Source: Steromphala cineraria (lineage: Eukaryota > Mollusca > Gastropoda > Trochida > Trochidae). Taken from it: a stretch of 64,000 nt of DNA. The notes below the pieces were generated by a model. That model saw only the letters and a program-made list of their open reading frames with translations. It ran no database searches and was not told where the DNA came from. Both the position numbers and the translations under genes were made by a program. Of the stretch, positions 1 to 12,100 are shown one piece after another. Numbering within the stretch: position 1 is the first letter of the stretch; each line of letters begins with the position of its first letter. Where the stretch lies: assembly GCA_916613615.1 (NCBI GenBank), contig OU744721.1:78373060-78437059 (forward strand), in the 5' to 3' direction.

Positions 1-1985
1 TCTGATGTCACAATGCGATGAAGGTCAATTATTTTAACATGTTAGAATATGGAGTTTGCAGTTTCCAAAACATATTTCAAGATTTGATTGTGATGTCATC
101 AGACTATTGAATTTTGATCACAAAAATCTACAGCTCAGAGATCACAATATCTCATATTTCAAATTTCACAAATCAATGTTTGACCTTTGATTATGATGTC
201 ATAGAGGTCACAATCTATGATGTCACAATGCGATGAAGGTCAATAATTGTTTTACATATAAGACTATGGAGTCTACAGTTTCCAAAACTTATTTCAAGAT
301 TTGATTGTGATGTCATAAGACTTTTGAATTTTGATCACAAAAATCTACAGCTGAGAGATCACAATATCTCATCTTTTATATCTAACATGTCAAATTTTGA
401 CCTTTGATTATGATGTCATAGAGGTCACAATCTCTGATGTCACAATGCCATGAAGGTTAATTGTTTTAACATGTTAAAATATGGAGTTTGCAGTTTCCAA
501 AACATAGTTCAAGATTTTATTGTGATGTCATAAGACTATGAATTTTGATAAAAAAAAATAAAGCTCAGAGATCACAATATCTCATATTTTATATCTAACT
601 TGTCATACTTTGACCTTTGATTATGATGTCATAGGTCACTATATCTATGATGTCACAAAGCAATGAAGGTCATTAATTGTTTTTAGATGTTAGAATATGG
701 AGTTTGCAGTTTCCAAAATATATTTCAAGATTTTATTGTGATGTCATCAGACTATTGAATTTTGATCACAAAAATCTACAGCTCAGAGAACACAATATCT
801 CATATTTTATATCTAACAAATCAAATTTTGACCTTTGATTATGATGTCATAGAGGTCACAATCTATGATGTCACAATGCGATGAAGGTAAATTGTTTTTA
901 CATTTAAGAATATTGAGTCTACAGTTTCTAAAACTTATTTAAAGATTTGATTGTGATGTCAGAAGACTATGAATTTTGATCAAAAAAAATAAAGCTCAGA
1001 GATCACAATATCTCATATTTTATATCTAACAAGTCAAATTTTGACCTTTAATTGTGATGTCATAGAGATCACAATCCGATGAGGGTCAATAATTGTTTTT
1101 ACATATAAGAATATGGAGTTTGCAGTTTCCAAAACATATTTCAAGATTTTATTGTGATGTCATCAGACTATTGAATTTTGATCACAAAAATCTACAGCTC
1201 AGAGATCACAATATCTCATATTTCAAATTTCACAAATCAATTTTTGACCTTTGATTATGATGTCATAGAGGTCACAATCTATGATGTCACAATGCGATGA
1301 AGGTCAATAATTGTTTTTACATTTAAGAATATGGAGTCTACAGTTTCCAAAACTTATTTCAAGATTTGATTGTGATGTCATAAGACTTTTGAATTTTGAT
1401 CACAAAAATCTACAGCTGAGAGATCACAATATCTCATATTTTATATCTAACATGTCAAATTTTGACCTTTGATTATGATGTCATAGAGGTCACAATCTCT
1501 GATGTCACAATGCCATGAAGGTTAATTGTTTTAACATGTTAGAATATGGAGTTTGCAGTTTCCAAAACATAGTTCAAGATTTTATTGTGATGTCATAAGA
1601 CTTTTGAATTTTGATCACAAAAATCTACAGCTCAGAGATCACAATATCTCATATTTTATATCTAACTTGTCATACTTTGACCTTTGATTATGATGTCATA
1701 GGTCACTATATCTATGATGTCACAAAGCAATGAAGGTCAATAATTGTTTTTAGATGTTAGAATATGGAGTTTGCAGTTTCCAAAATATATTTCAAGATTT
1801 TATTGTGATGTCATCAGACTATTGAATTTTGATCACAAAAATCTACAGCTCAGAGAACCCAATATCTCATATTTTATATCTAACAAATCAAGATTTGACC
1901 TTTGATTATGATGTCATAGAGGTCACAATCTTTGATGTCACAATGCGATGAAGGTCAATTGTTTTAACATGTTAGAATATGATGT
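1..1985. repeat. Satellite array A (about 213-bp monomers)
   Basis: Roughly nine head-to-tail monomers of about 213-215 bp. Each carries the words gtttccaaaac, ttgatcacaaaaatctacag, tttgacctttgattatgatg and gatgtcacaatgcgatgaag. Landmark variants recur about 1,065 bp apart (ctgagagatc at 351 and 1416; ataggtcact at 631 and 1698), so the array is partly a five-monomer higher-order unit. It belongs to the same family as the intron-24 arrays but is a distinct subfamily (atgcgatg rather than aaagcgatg). The array runs off the left edge. No coding potential is seen. Confidence 0.95.
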
Positions 1986-2380
1986 TTGCAGTTTCCATGT
2001 TCCCAAGCAACTGGAGCAGAGTTTGTGCTGGCTGAGCAGGAGACTGAAGGATCTGGAATACCATGCCTGCAACAGTATGGAACCTCACCCCTAGATAGAA
2101 AAGATCCTGCATGGGAGCAAGGTCTGATTTCTTCAGATTCTCATCCCACCCAGGCGAACAAAAATGCCTAAGTGCTCTGGGTGGCCTCCTGATTCAATGA
2201 CTGGGATAAAACTTTGATCAGCCAGTCGTCTACATATGGGTGACAGCAACTGCCCTGTAATCTAGCAACCTGTGCTGGGAGAACACAAATCTGGTAGTAC
2301 ACACCGTTGAAAGCAAACCGAAGGTACTGCTTGAATAACGGGTGCATTAACGAGGAGACCATTGTGTATTACCATACTAT
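1986..2380 (-). pseudogene. Relic of a DIRS/Ngaro-like reverse transcriptase
   Basis: The minus-strand frame 2168-2362 reads KQYLRFAFNGVYYQICVLP and then HPYVDDWLIK. These match two neighbouring blocks of DIRS-type RT: a YLRF..G..YQ..VLPFG-like block and the catalytic Y-x-DDWL block. The stretch that normally separates them is deleted. Further downstream on the minus strand a different frame reads KKSDLAPMQDLFYLG-like, resembling the next conserved block, so frameshifts are present too. The relic abuts satellite array A directly. It is clearly dead. It is too diverged from the element at 38-46 kb to be a recent copy of it. Confidence 0.6.
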
Positions 2381-2489
2381 AAACTGAGCATATTGAAACA
2401 TAATCTTTATCTTTATAGTACATACAAAAACATTCCTACAAGATGAAGGTAAATTGTCCTTTATTTGATCGAATGGAATGATAGATTTG

Positions 2490-3470
2490 CTCATTAGGAC
2501 GGGGCTGCTATCAGGTTTTGTGCAGTTTCCGCCGCGTCCGCCACCGCCGCCGCGCACACACTAATGGCTATAACTTTTTTCTACTAAGCTTTCCAGAACT
2601 TGTATTCATAACTTACTGCTTATACCTCGGGGGAACGATTTTGACATGTTCACTTTCAAGGTCAAAGGTCAAGGTCACGAGCTATAAAATCACTAAAAAA
2701 TTCCTTGTAAACGCCATAACTTGAAAAGTTTTTGTGCTATGAAGCTCTAACTTGGTATGTATCATCCTTGGAAGAGTAAACAATTTTGAAAAGGTTTTCG
2801 CTACAATCTGTTCAAGGTCAAGGTCACAGCAAGGTCACGACTTTAGCATGGTTTTGCGGAAATGCTTTATTTTAACTATGAACACTTTTAATCAATAGAA
2901 GATTAATTATACTCAATAAAGAGTGTTCATTGATCGTGTAACCTTGAAGGTCAAAGGTCAAGGTCATGACATTTGTGTTATTACAATGTGCAACTAATTT
3001 GGATATAACTTAATCCCGTTAAGCTTTTCAGAACTCATAAACATGTGTAATTGTTTACACCTCTGGGGACTTAAAATGACATGTTCACTTTCAAGGTCAA
3101 AGGTCAAGGTCATGAGCTATAAAATCACAAAAAAATTCCTTGTAAACGCGTTAACATGAAAAGTTTTTGTGCTATGAAGTTTAAATTTTGTATATATTAT
3201 CTCTTGAGAAGTACAAAATTTTGGAAACTGTCAAAGGTCAAGGTCACAGCAAGGTCAACAAATATTGAGAAAATGGATTATTTTAACTTTAAACACTTTA
3301 ATTCGATACATTAATGTTATTTTCAATGAAATGTGTTCATTGATTGCGTGACCTTGAGTGTCAAACGTCAAGGTCACAATATGCTGAGGCTTGTAGAAGG
3401 CGGAACAGGGTAAGGCGAAACCCCAAGTTTCGGGGCTGCTCTGTTTTTGCGGTGTCTCGCAAACACTAAT
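2490..3470. repeat. AGGTCA-rich dispersed repeat, two about 433-bp units
   Basis: Two related units lie in tandem. The phrase around gctataactttt...aagctttccagaac near 2567 recurs as gatataactt...aagcttttcagaac near 3000. Each unit contains several aaggtcaaaggtcaaggtca-type runs. Both edges carry cggggctgct (near 2500 and 3440), with a GC-rich gccgccaccgccgccgc patch near the left edge. There is no coding signal. Family assignment is not possible from sequence alone; this looks like a dispersed repeat of the kind common in mollusc introns (inference). Confidence 0.7.
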
Positions 3471-3551
3471 CTAGTTATCAATAGACATTTTGTTTATGAA
3501 ACCAATGTGCTTCTAAAAGAGAAGAAAAGGAAAAACTTTTATAAATACTTA

Positions 3552-4662
3552 TTTATTTCTACTTTTTGGTTTTACAATAAAATGGTGTATTCAATAGAAC
3601 ATATTACAGGATAATATTACAGATGTACAGACGAGAAACATTGAAGTAACATGACACAATATTGTGCATTAACTGTACATGATACAATATACTAAAACTC
3701 ATAAAAGATAAGATCATCAGTTGATACTTGACCAAAGATTGCTCCTTGATAAATGGACAATCCAAAGTCATAATTAGGTACATTGTTCAAGTCATGTTAA
3801 AATGTATATGAGAGTATTTTGGACGGAATGTTTGAGTGTACAGATGGTTTAGTCCTGTTTCATCCTTGTGTTATATTCAAAGATGAAAAAATATCTCATT
3901 TAAACGACAATTAAGATGGAATGTGTAATATGAAGCTCCATCAAATGCTTGGAGCCAATGTTTATTAATGGACAGGATCGGTCAACTTAACTAAGACAGT
4001 TTCAATCAATTTGTAATGCTTGTTTTCTATTGATAATATTTGTGTATATTGGAAACAAAAAGGAGTCATGCAGTTAGACACCTACTGGTAATAGATATGA
4101 CTGAATTCATGCTAGTTGCCATGTGCAGGACTATGCAAGATTGTGATACAAACTCAGGCCATTAAAGTCTACATCCATTGTTATTTCCTTGAGTTCCTTG
4201 GAGGTCAGATCCACGATAAGTTGTTGCGTCTTACCATTATACAAAAATGGTCAGCTACTTTCTCATCATTTTCTTCAACAGAGTTTGTGTTCAGAATAAT
4301 AAAAGCTTTATACTTAGACATCTTAACCACATATTCTTACAGCAAGGTTATCAGACTCCTCACATTCACTGTAAGGAAAACCCCAATCTGAGATCCAAGA
4401 CCTCTCTATAGCCTGCTGAGAATAGCGTCCTACTCCACAGATCATAACCGTATTTGATTTGAAATCACTTGACCGCGACCACCAGACCATATTCTTGTTT
4501 TCAATAGCTTCCTTCTTCCCAGAGCCCTGTTTGTGATATCACTTGACCACCAGATAATATCCTGGTTGAGAATAGCATTTTTTCCACAGATCTGCCGACC
4601 ATATTCTTGTTTACAATAGCATCCTTCTCCTCAGATCTTTGTCTCTACTTGATGTATAACCG
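3552..4662 (-). other. WDR90: WDR90 3' untranslated region with candidate poly(A) signal
   Basis: Sequence between the WDR90 stop codon (4663-4665) and the first minus-strand AATAAA (plus-strand tttatt at 3552-3557). No ORF with family similarity is present. Nearer the stop, 4400-4640 holds about three imperfect copies of a phrase of the type gagaatagcrtcctnctcc-cagatc, spaced roughly 90-130 bp. The end of the transcript is inferred from the poly(A) hexamer only; a shorter UTR is possible. Confidence 0.45.
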
Positions 4663-7600
4663 CTAGACTGTAACCTCCCAGACCATAATCTCAGAATGTG
4701 AAGCTGTGAGGAGCAGTTTGCTGTCGTTGGAGAACTTAGCTATAGTGATAGCGTCGTTGTGTCCGGTGAAGTCCTGGAAGCTGCCTTCATAGTAGTCCAT
4801 TAGCTTCAGTAGACGCTCTGGGACAGAAGGAATAATACAATTAGGAGGCAAAATCATTGAAATTATAAAAGTTTCATGGATTTTACTTGATAATACATTA
4901 CGTGCAAAAGCTTCCTTGATACCATGTTGAAAAATCCTGACATCTTTAGGCAAGGTGACAACTCCACATACATCGAGAAAGTTGAATAGTAACCAAGGAC
5001 ACTCTCATTAATCTTTGGTACCTAATTGATCTCTGTCATCAACATTTGATGTCCAAAGTTAATGATTGGTGCTTATCTTAGCACAAATTTAGGTCAAAGG
5101 GTTCAACTAAAGTCATAGTAATTTCAGAATTCTGGGATATTTATTTGCTATATAGGACCACATCAATTTGAAAGTGACGTTGGCCTATTACATTTTTCAG
5201 ACTAAATATTCAAGAGCTGCTGGTGATGCTCACCACTTGTTCCGAGAGCTATGAGAGAAGAGTCGGAGGCCAGGTCAAGACAGCTCGCCCAGTGGGTCAG
5301 GGCATTGGTCCTTACAACCTGCAGTAGAGGAACACAGTCAACATGATGAAAATAATAGACAAATATACAATACTTTGGTCAAAATTATTCCATCATCATA
5401 ATGATGCAAGAGTCAACAAAAGACAAACAACAATAGTCAACAAAATATGACATAAACAACAAAAGAATGTGAATGAGATTACTAGATGTGATGGAAGAAG
5501 AAACATGAAGAAGAAAGGAAGACGAACCTTCCTCTGTGAGAGACTGTAGAACTGGAGGTGCTTCTGCATGCCGTATCCTGTATACACAATCAGGTCCGGC
5601 TCCTCCGGGGAGAATTTGGCTATACTCGGGGGAAGACGGCTGTAGTGGGCCTGTAAACATTAGCATAGGAACATTTAACTTAAGTCAAGAAGGTCAAGAA
5701 CAAATATTTAATTAACACTGAAATCATTGTCAGTATAAGTGTGTTGAGCGTAGATTTTTCATTTGAAAATATGATCTTGGAAAAATATAAGTGAAGTTTA
5801 CTTTCATCAGAATAATCAATTATTTGACAACAATATCACTGATTGGTCACAGATATTCATCATTAACCGTTATCAGTGAATGCAGAAATATTGTTGTAAG
5901 ATTCCTTTTGCCAGTTACCAATAAGACAGTTGCCTTTGTTCAATTATTGATACATGTATATGAGTTAGTAAGAATACTTTGGCAGTTATCAATTCAATAT
6001 CTGAAGGGTTAAATGTTACCTTATCATCTTTTTCAATGATAGATCCATCAAGATCAAAGGCCGGGGCAGGGAAAGTCATCCAATCAACAAGCTCACAGAA
6101 ATCTTTTGACCAATCAGCAGACCAGACACTGACCCTCCTGTCAGCACTTGTAGCCAACCAGAGGAGAGGAGCTGTGATACCTACATCTTGTTCCTGAAGA
6201 GTCAGTCATACATAGCAAATTATACTAGCGGAACCAATAGCTAAATTGTCATCAAATTCCCTTCACATGTTTTTTTTCTGGCTTAAATCTATATAACTTT
6301 TTAAAGTTTTAATTGAAAAATTATCTTGTGGAATATTTAAAGTCTTTTCATACTCTCTTTGTGACAAGATTCTCTGAACACTCACATTTAACTATGGGAC
6401 ATAACGTATAACAAACAGATATACCGTAGCCTAATACCCAGACTGTAGCATTTACAGTGATTGGAATTTTCAGCTGATTACCCAGTTTCAGCTGTTTTGG
6501 GTCAGTCCTGCCTGAATTCCCTTCTCAAACATTACTTCCATGCATTTCAGACAAGGTCAATCCTGACTGAAGTATTCATAGAATTCCCTTCTGAAACCTT
6601 ACTTCCATGTGTTTCGGATGTTTTTCAAAAACTCCCAATCCTATCCTTGCATATATGATATTTTGTCCTTAACAGCTAGATCTGAAGTGACAATTTGTCT
6701 GGAGCTCCTTTCTTTTAATAGATAAAATATTTGTTTTTTCAGAATCATTTTTCAGACACTTAATATAGGTTTAGGAATCCTGTTGTTATCAATGAGGAAG
6801 CATCAAACGTAGTTGAAACAAACTGAGGACATGTGATAAAATTTTACCTGTTTGTTAGCAACATCAATGTTGGTGATAGGAGTGCCCTTGTGGTCGTTGA
6901 TCACTCTGACAGTCATCCCTGTTGTAGGGCTACTCACTGCAATAAGACCGTCACTGCCTCCCGAGATTATCATACGGCCTGGAAGGTAGAGAGAAGCATG
7001 AAACATTGACATAATCAAAGAACAAGGAAGACCTTACCTTGTCTGAGAATGAAAACCTTATCTTGATTTATTATCTGCATGGAAAGATTATTATTTCTTT
7101 AAGAATATCAATCTTGGAATTGATTCCAGATCAGTGTTGTTCCCAGAAAAATAGCTCAGGAGGTCATTTTGGCCAGTTATTACTCAATTATTTTCTTCCT
7201 TAAAATCTAAAGGAAAGGCAAGCCAAAAAGATAGGCAAATTTCCCAACGACCCCGCTAAGAACAACACTGTTTTATCAGTATCTCATACACTATCTTTGA
7301 CAGAAAACTGGCCTCAAGCTATCATTTCCATTCAAGTAACTACTAATATATAGTATATAATAACAGCCAAAGCTCTTAAAGTTTGCACCTACCATCAGAG
7401 GAGAAAGATATTGCGGTGACGGCGACAGCGTGTGGATGCATCTTCAGGACCATCTCCACCTTGTTGACGTCGTACATGCGGACCGTCCCGTCACTGTACC
7501 CCGCCACAATATAGGGCACCACGTTAAGACCCCCCTTCCGCGAGTGTGACATCACCGAGGGGTCAGATGGGGTCAAGATTGATTGGGTCGGGTCCGGCTT

Positions 7601-9179
7601 GTCAGGGGCAAATGCTACACATGTGCACGACTGAAATAAAAACATTTTACGTGATTTTTTAAAGTTATGATATCACTTTTTAAACAAGAAAATAATTTGG
7701 TAAATCTTATTAAATTGTTTTGGTTTGGAATGTTGTATGAAGGATGAAACAGTTGAAACAAATCTTTGGTCACACTTGGCACTTTCTGCTCAAACCCAAA
7801 AGGGTTCTTATTTCAGGAGTTTAAATATTAATCTGTACTTTTTCTTTCCTTTAACTTTCAAAATGGATTTTTTAATGTATTATATTAGAGTTTTCAGTTA
7901 AAATATTCAGCTCATTGTGTTGAACTCTTTGTGTTTTGGAGACTTCTATCTCTATAAGCCTCTACAACAGCCCATTCACCTGTTCTAGGACCTGGAACTG
8001 CAGCACCTGTTCCCTGTCCTTGATGGACCAGAGTCTCACGCTGCCGTCATCGGCACACGAGGCCAGAAGGTTGTCCTCCGTCACTGCCAGGCTGTTCACC
8101 TGATCAGATACAAGCAGTTGAGGGTAGTGGGAATAGAGCAGTAGAGGTCTTTACCAGTGCTCTACAGTCAACCAAATAGCCAATAGCTAATACCTAGTGG
8201 GAGTCTTTCTACTGCTCAAATAAAGTCAGCAGTTGAAAATCCATGTCATGGTCTGTCATCAATTGTTGACACAAAATCATAGAGTCCTGGCAGTCAAGTA
8301 GTTAATGGTATAAATAAGGAGGGAGTTACATTTTGGTTATATTCTTGGTAAGTCAGAGTTTAAATTTCGAAAATCTGTGATCTCAACCTAAAATCCTGCC
8401 AATTGTTTTCTACCATTATGTTCCATGTTAACCTTACAGAAAATTTTATTCTCTATATGTAGCTACCAACGGGCCCTAATAGAGTTCTAAACATGTTATA
8501 GAGCAATCAGGAGATTCAAGAAAGCAGAATTGTGATAAAGCTGTTGAAAGTGTACCTTGTTGACGTGTCCTGACACAAGCCTGATGCTGGTTCTCTCAGA
8601 CCAGTTGATGTACCACAGAGTCCCAGCACTCGTCCCAACTATACCCTGGAGACAAGACAAGCATAGAACTAGGGCTGTTTTGTCATTTTGAATTAAAGAA
8701 TAAAGACAGCAGCAACATTTAACAATTGAAAACAGCATTAGAAGAACTGTTAAAATCTGAAACTATAACTTATCTGAAACTATAGGACTGGAGACCATAA
8801 CATGTTCAGATTTAGAAATACATGTTTTTTTAACAATGTCTTTGGCTTTACTAAAAGCCACAGGCATTTGGAACTTTTCCATTGTTACACAGAAATCTCA
8901 GAATAAAAATAAGGAACTCTTAACCCTGATCTCAGTGTGATTGGTGATAGAATGAACTGTTGTTAAACCCTGATCTCACCATATCGAGACTATCATCAAA
9001 GGCAGTGGCTGTGACAGGTCCATCTAGCATCATCTCATCCTCCATAGTGAGCCCGCCTGACCTCATACCCCCCGTCTCCCCGGGCAGCTTCATCTCACTC
9101 ACTCCCACCACCGACCACAGTCGCACGTTACGTCCGACACTCGCTGTCAGCAGTCGTCCTCCCTTACTTATCAACAAAC
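4663..9179 (-). CDS. WDR90: WDR90 exons 35-43: second WD40 block, C-terminus
   Basis: Residues 1438-1875. Exon 35 has LLTASVGRNVRLWSVVGVSE and DGPVTATAFDDSLDM. Exon 36 has GTLWYINWSERTSIRLVSGH. Exon 37 has ASCADDGSVRLWSIKD. Exon 38 has VPYIVAGYSDGTVRMYDV and MHPHAVAVTAISFS. Exon 39 has SGGSDGLIAVSSPTTG. Exon 40 has RRVSVWSADWSKDFCELVDW. Exon 41 has VYTGYGMQKHLQFYSLSQRK. Exon 43 has FTGHNDAITIAKFSNDSKLL and ends in TAG at 4663-4665. All fit the WDR90 C-terminus, which ends in a VWEV-type motif. Confidence 0.95.
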
Positions 9180-12100
9180 CTGTCATAACATGTAATAGTT
9201 AGGATTAAACAATCATTTTTGCATTTTATCTTCTTTTCTAACTTTAAAAAAAGATAACTATTAATTGGGATGAGATAGACATTAAGAATTCCTTTTGATA
9301 AAAAATTGGGGGAGTAGGATATTGAACTACTTAAAGAAAAGTGTCAAATGTATTTTACCATGTCAATATAGCTAATAACATATTTTGAGTGAATATATAT
9401 ATTCTTATATGTACAGCACAAATAAGTGGATCCAAAAATGTTTCAGAAAGAAAAAATACCCCAACGAAAATTAGTTATACAGTGGAACCTCGTTATAAGG
9501 CGAACCACTGAACCCGATTTGCGATACAACACGGCAATGATGTGTCCCCCAATTATTTTTATCACAGTACAGCGGTAAATGAGTTACTATATTTGTTGTG
9601 GAATTTTTTTTATTTTCCATTTCAGCAATACACCTTACAAATATCAGAAAGAAAAATTGTCAATAAAAAATAATAATCACAAAACCATTCGATCTAATTT
9701 GTTGTTCATATTCAGTAAAATTTTCCCTAATCAAGAGTAAATATTTACTTTATTTCATGGGTGACTTGGTTTCCATAGCAAATCTTAATTCCCATCAGCA
9801 CCATAAAGAAGAAATGCTTCCCAAATCATCGGAACATCTGTGAAAAATCACACACGTGGTTGCTAAACTTCCTGCTATATTTGTTTACTGAAGACCATAC
9901 CATAATTTTACAGGGGTTAAACTTTAAGAACTAAACCAAATAATTTAAACCCATTAAAAGATTCAATGAGAGAAACATTATCAAATATGTGAAAAATTCT
10001 GTATCGGCACAAACAAAATAAACAAGATGTGTTTGTGAAACACGAATGCCCCCAGATGCATCCTGCTCGCTGTGTCAAGGTCAAGGTCACAAGGTCAAAT
10101 GTCATGGTGTCATCTGAAAGGTCTCATCACAAGGGATCCATATGTCAAGTATCAAAGAGCTAGCCCTGACCAATCAAAAGTTATGACCAAGGTTAAAGTT
10201 TTTGTGGACAAACGGACAGACAGACAGACGGACGGACGGAAAAGGTCAAATATCATGGTGTCATCTGAAAGGTCTCATCACAAGGGATACACATGTCAAG
10301 TATCAAAGACCTAGCACTGACAGTATAGAAACTATAGCCAAGTTTAAAGTTTTCGGAAAAGGCTCGCTGTGTCAAGGTCAAGGTCACAAGGTCAAATGTC
10401 ATGGTGTCATCTGAAAGGTCTCATCACAAGGGATCCATATGTCAAGTATCAAAGACCTAGGTTTGACCAATCAAAAGTTATGACCAAGGTTAAAGTTTTT
10501 GTGGACAAACGGACAGACAGACAGACAGACGGACAGACGGACGGACAGACGGACAGGTGAAAAACAATATACCCCCGGAATCTCCGATTCGGGGGCATAA
10601 AAAATGTTTTTAGGTTAAAAAGTGAAAATCCTATCGTCCTATCATAACATCCATCACCCCTTGCCCTTATCATGATGGACACATCCAAAATCCGTGATGC
10701 AGATTAATTTCATTTATTAGGTCCCAAAAAGTTTGAAACTAACCTAAATAAATGGTAAACACAAACTTTTAGATAGAATTGTCGTAAAAAATCCAGATGT
10801 TTTATATCTTTGGTATATTGTATCCATATATCCCCTCTGTAAAAATGAAATATTTATCTTGAACATCGCGGCGCATTGGAGTGAACCTTCCCTGGCATAC
10901 GTCCTGTGACAAATGCTTATCTTTGGTGTCATAGATATCGCACCAATGTTATGGTATTGATAACAGCCTTCGTATAAAGTATTTATTTCTCTCTTAAAAT
11001 ACTTATGATATTTATGTTATATTTCATATGTTGTTTATATTAATGTAACGGGTAACTGTTAAAAACTCTGATCTCGAATAATCTCGCGAGATTTCTTAAA
11101 GGGGTTGTCGATGAAAGTGCCTGTTTTGATTTTATCTTGACGATCGCGCTTCATTCACAGCGCGGAATGAAAACATGTCTCCCATGTCCCGCGGTATATC
11201 GAGGTTCCACTGTATTAGTTAAATGATATTATGAGATATTTAACAAAGAATCAACTACAAACACAAACACTGACAATAGGTCTAATCCGGTTTTCAGACA
11301 ATGTACCTATTTCTGAGGAGTCCGCCTCCCAGTGCATGAAGCATGTGTTGTGTCGAGTGTCCCAGGCCGACACCTTGCCGTTGTTGGAGCCCACGTACAG
11401 GGTGCTGTCTCCTGCGTACACCAGGGATGTGAAGTCTATCTCTCCTACACCCTGGTGGGAGGAAAACAAAACTTTCATTAGTTTCAGACAACAACAATAT
11501 TCATGCATTGTCAAGAACATTTAGTTGCTTTGTTTGTTGAGTAGATCATGATTTCATCATTAGTTATTAACCAATAGAAAAATGGATAGCTTTGTGCATG
11601 CAGCAGTTCATGAGGAAAAGTTGAAGGTTTTGGATAAACTGATAAATGGACAGATAGTCAATGCCATGCCATGAGCTCTTTGGATGTCACCTTTAAAGTC
11701 AATTGGAAAAATCTAATCATCAACATCAGTTCCACACAGAGGATGAAGACGTTGACAAACATCCCTTATCATATGATGTGCCTGCAGAAGCTCCTCTGGT
11801 ATTTCTGCTGTCATAGTTAAATGGTACCTCCATCAAATCAAAATTAAAGTAGATCTGTACAATAATCATCAATTCCAAACAGAGGATGAACATGAACACA
11901 AACATCCCTTACCATATGATGTGTCTGAAGGAGTTCCTCAGGTATTTCTGCTTCATGTACGTTGAGCGCCACATCGGTGGAGGTTTCATCCAGAAGCCAG
12001 AACAGCACCGAACCCTTCTCCCCCACAGAGGCAAACTCATTGACCGTGAACGGGTCCCACTTGATGTCAAACACAGGATGGGCGGTGGTGGTGCAGGTCA

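Noticed and set aside
3360..3480. Possible tRNA or SINE head in the GC-richer edge of the 2.5-3.5 kb repeat
   Set aside because: I could not find A-box/B-box spacing or a cloverleaf.
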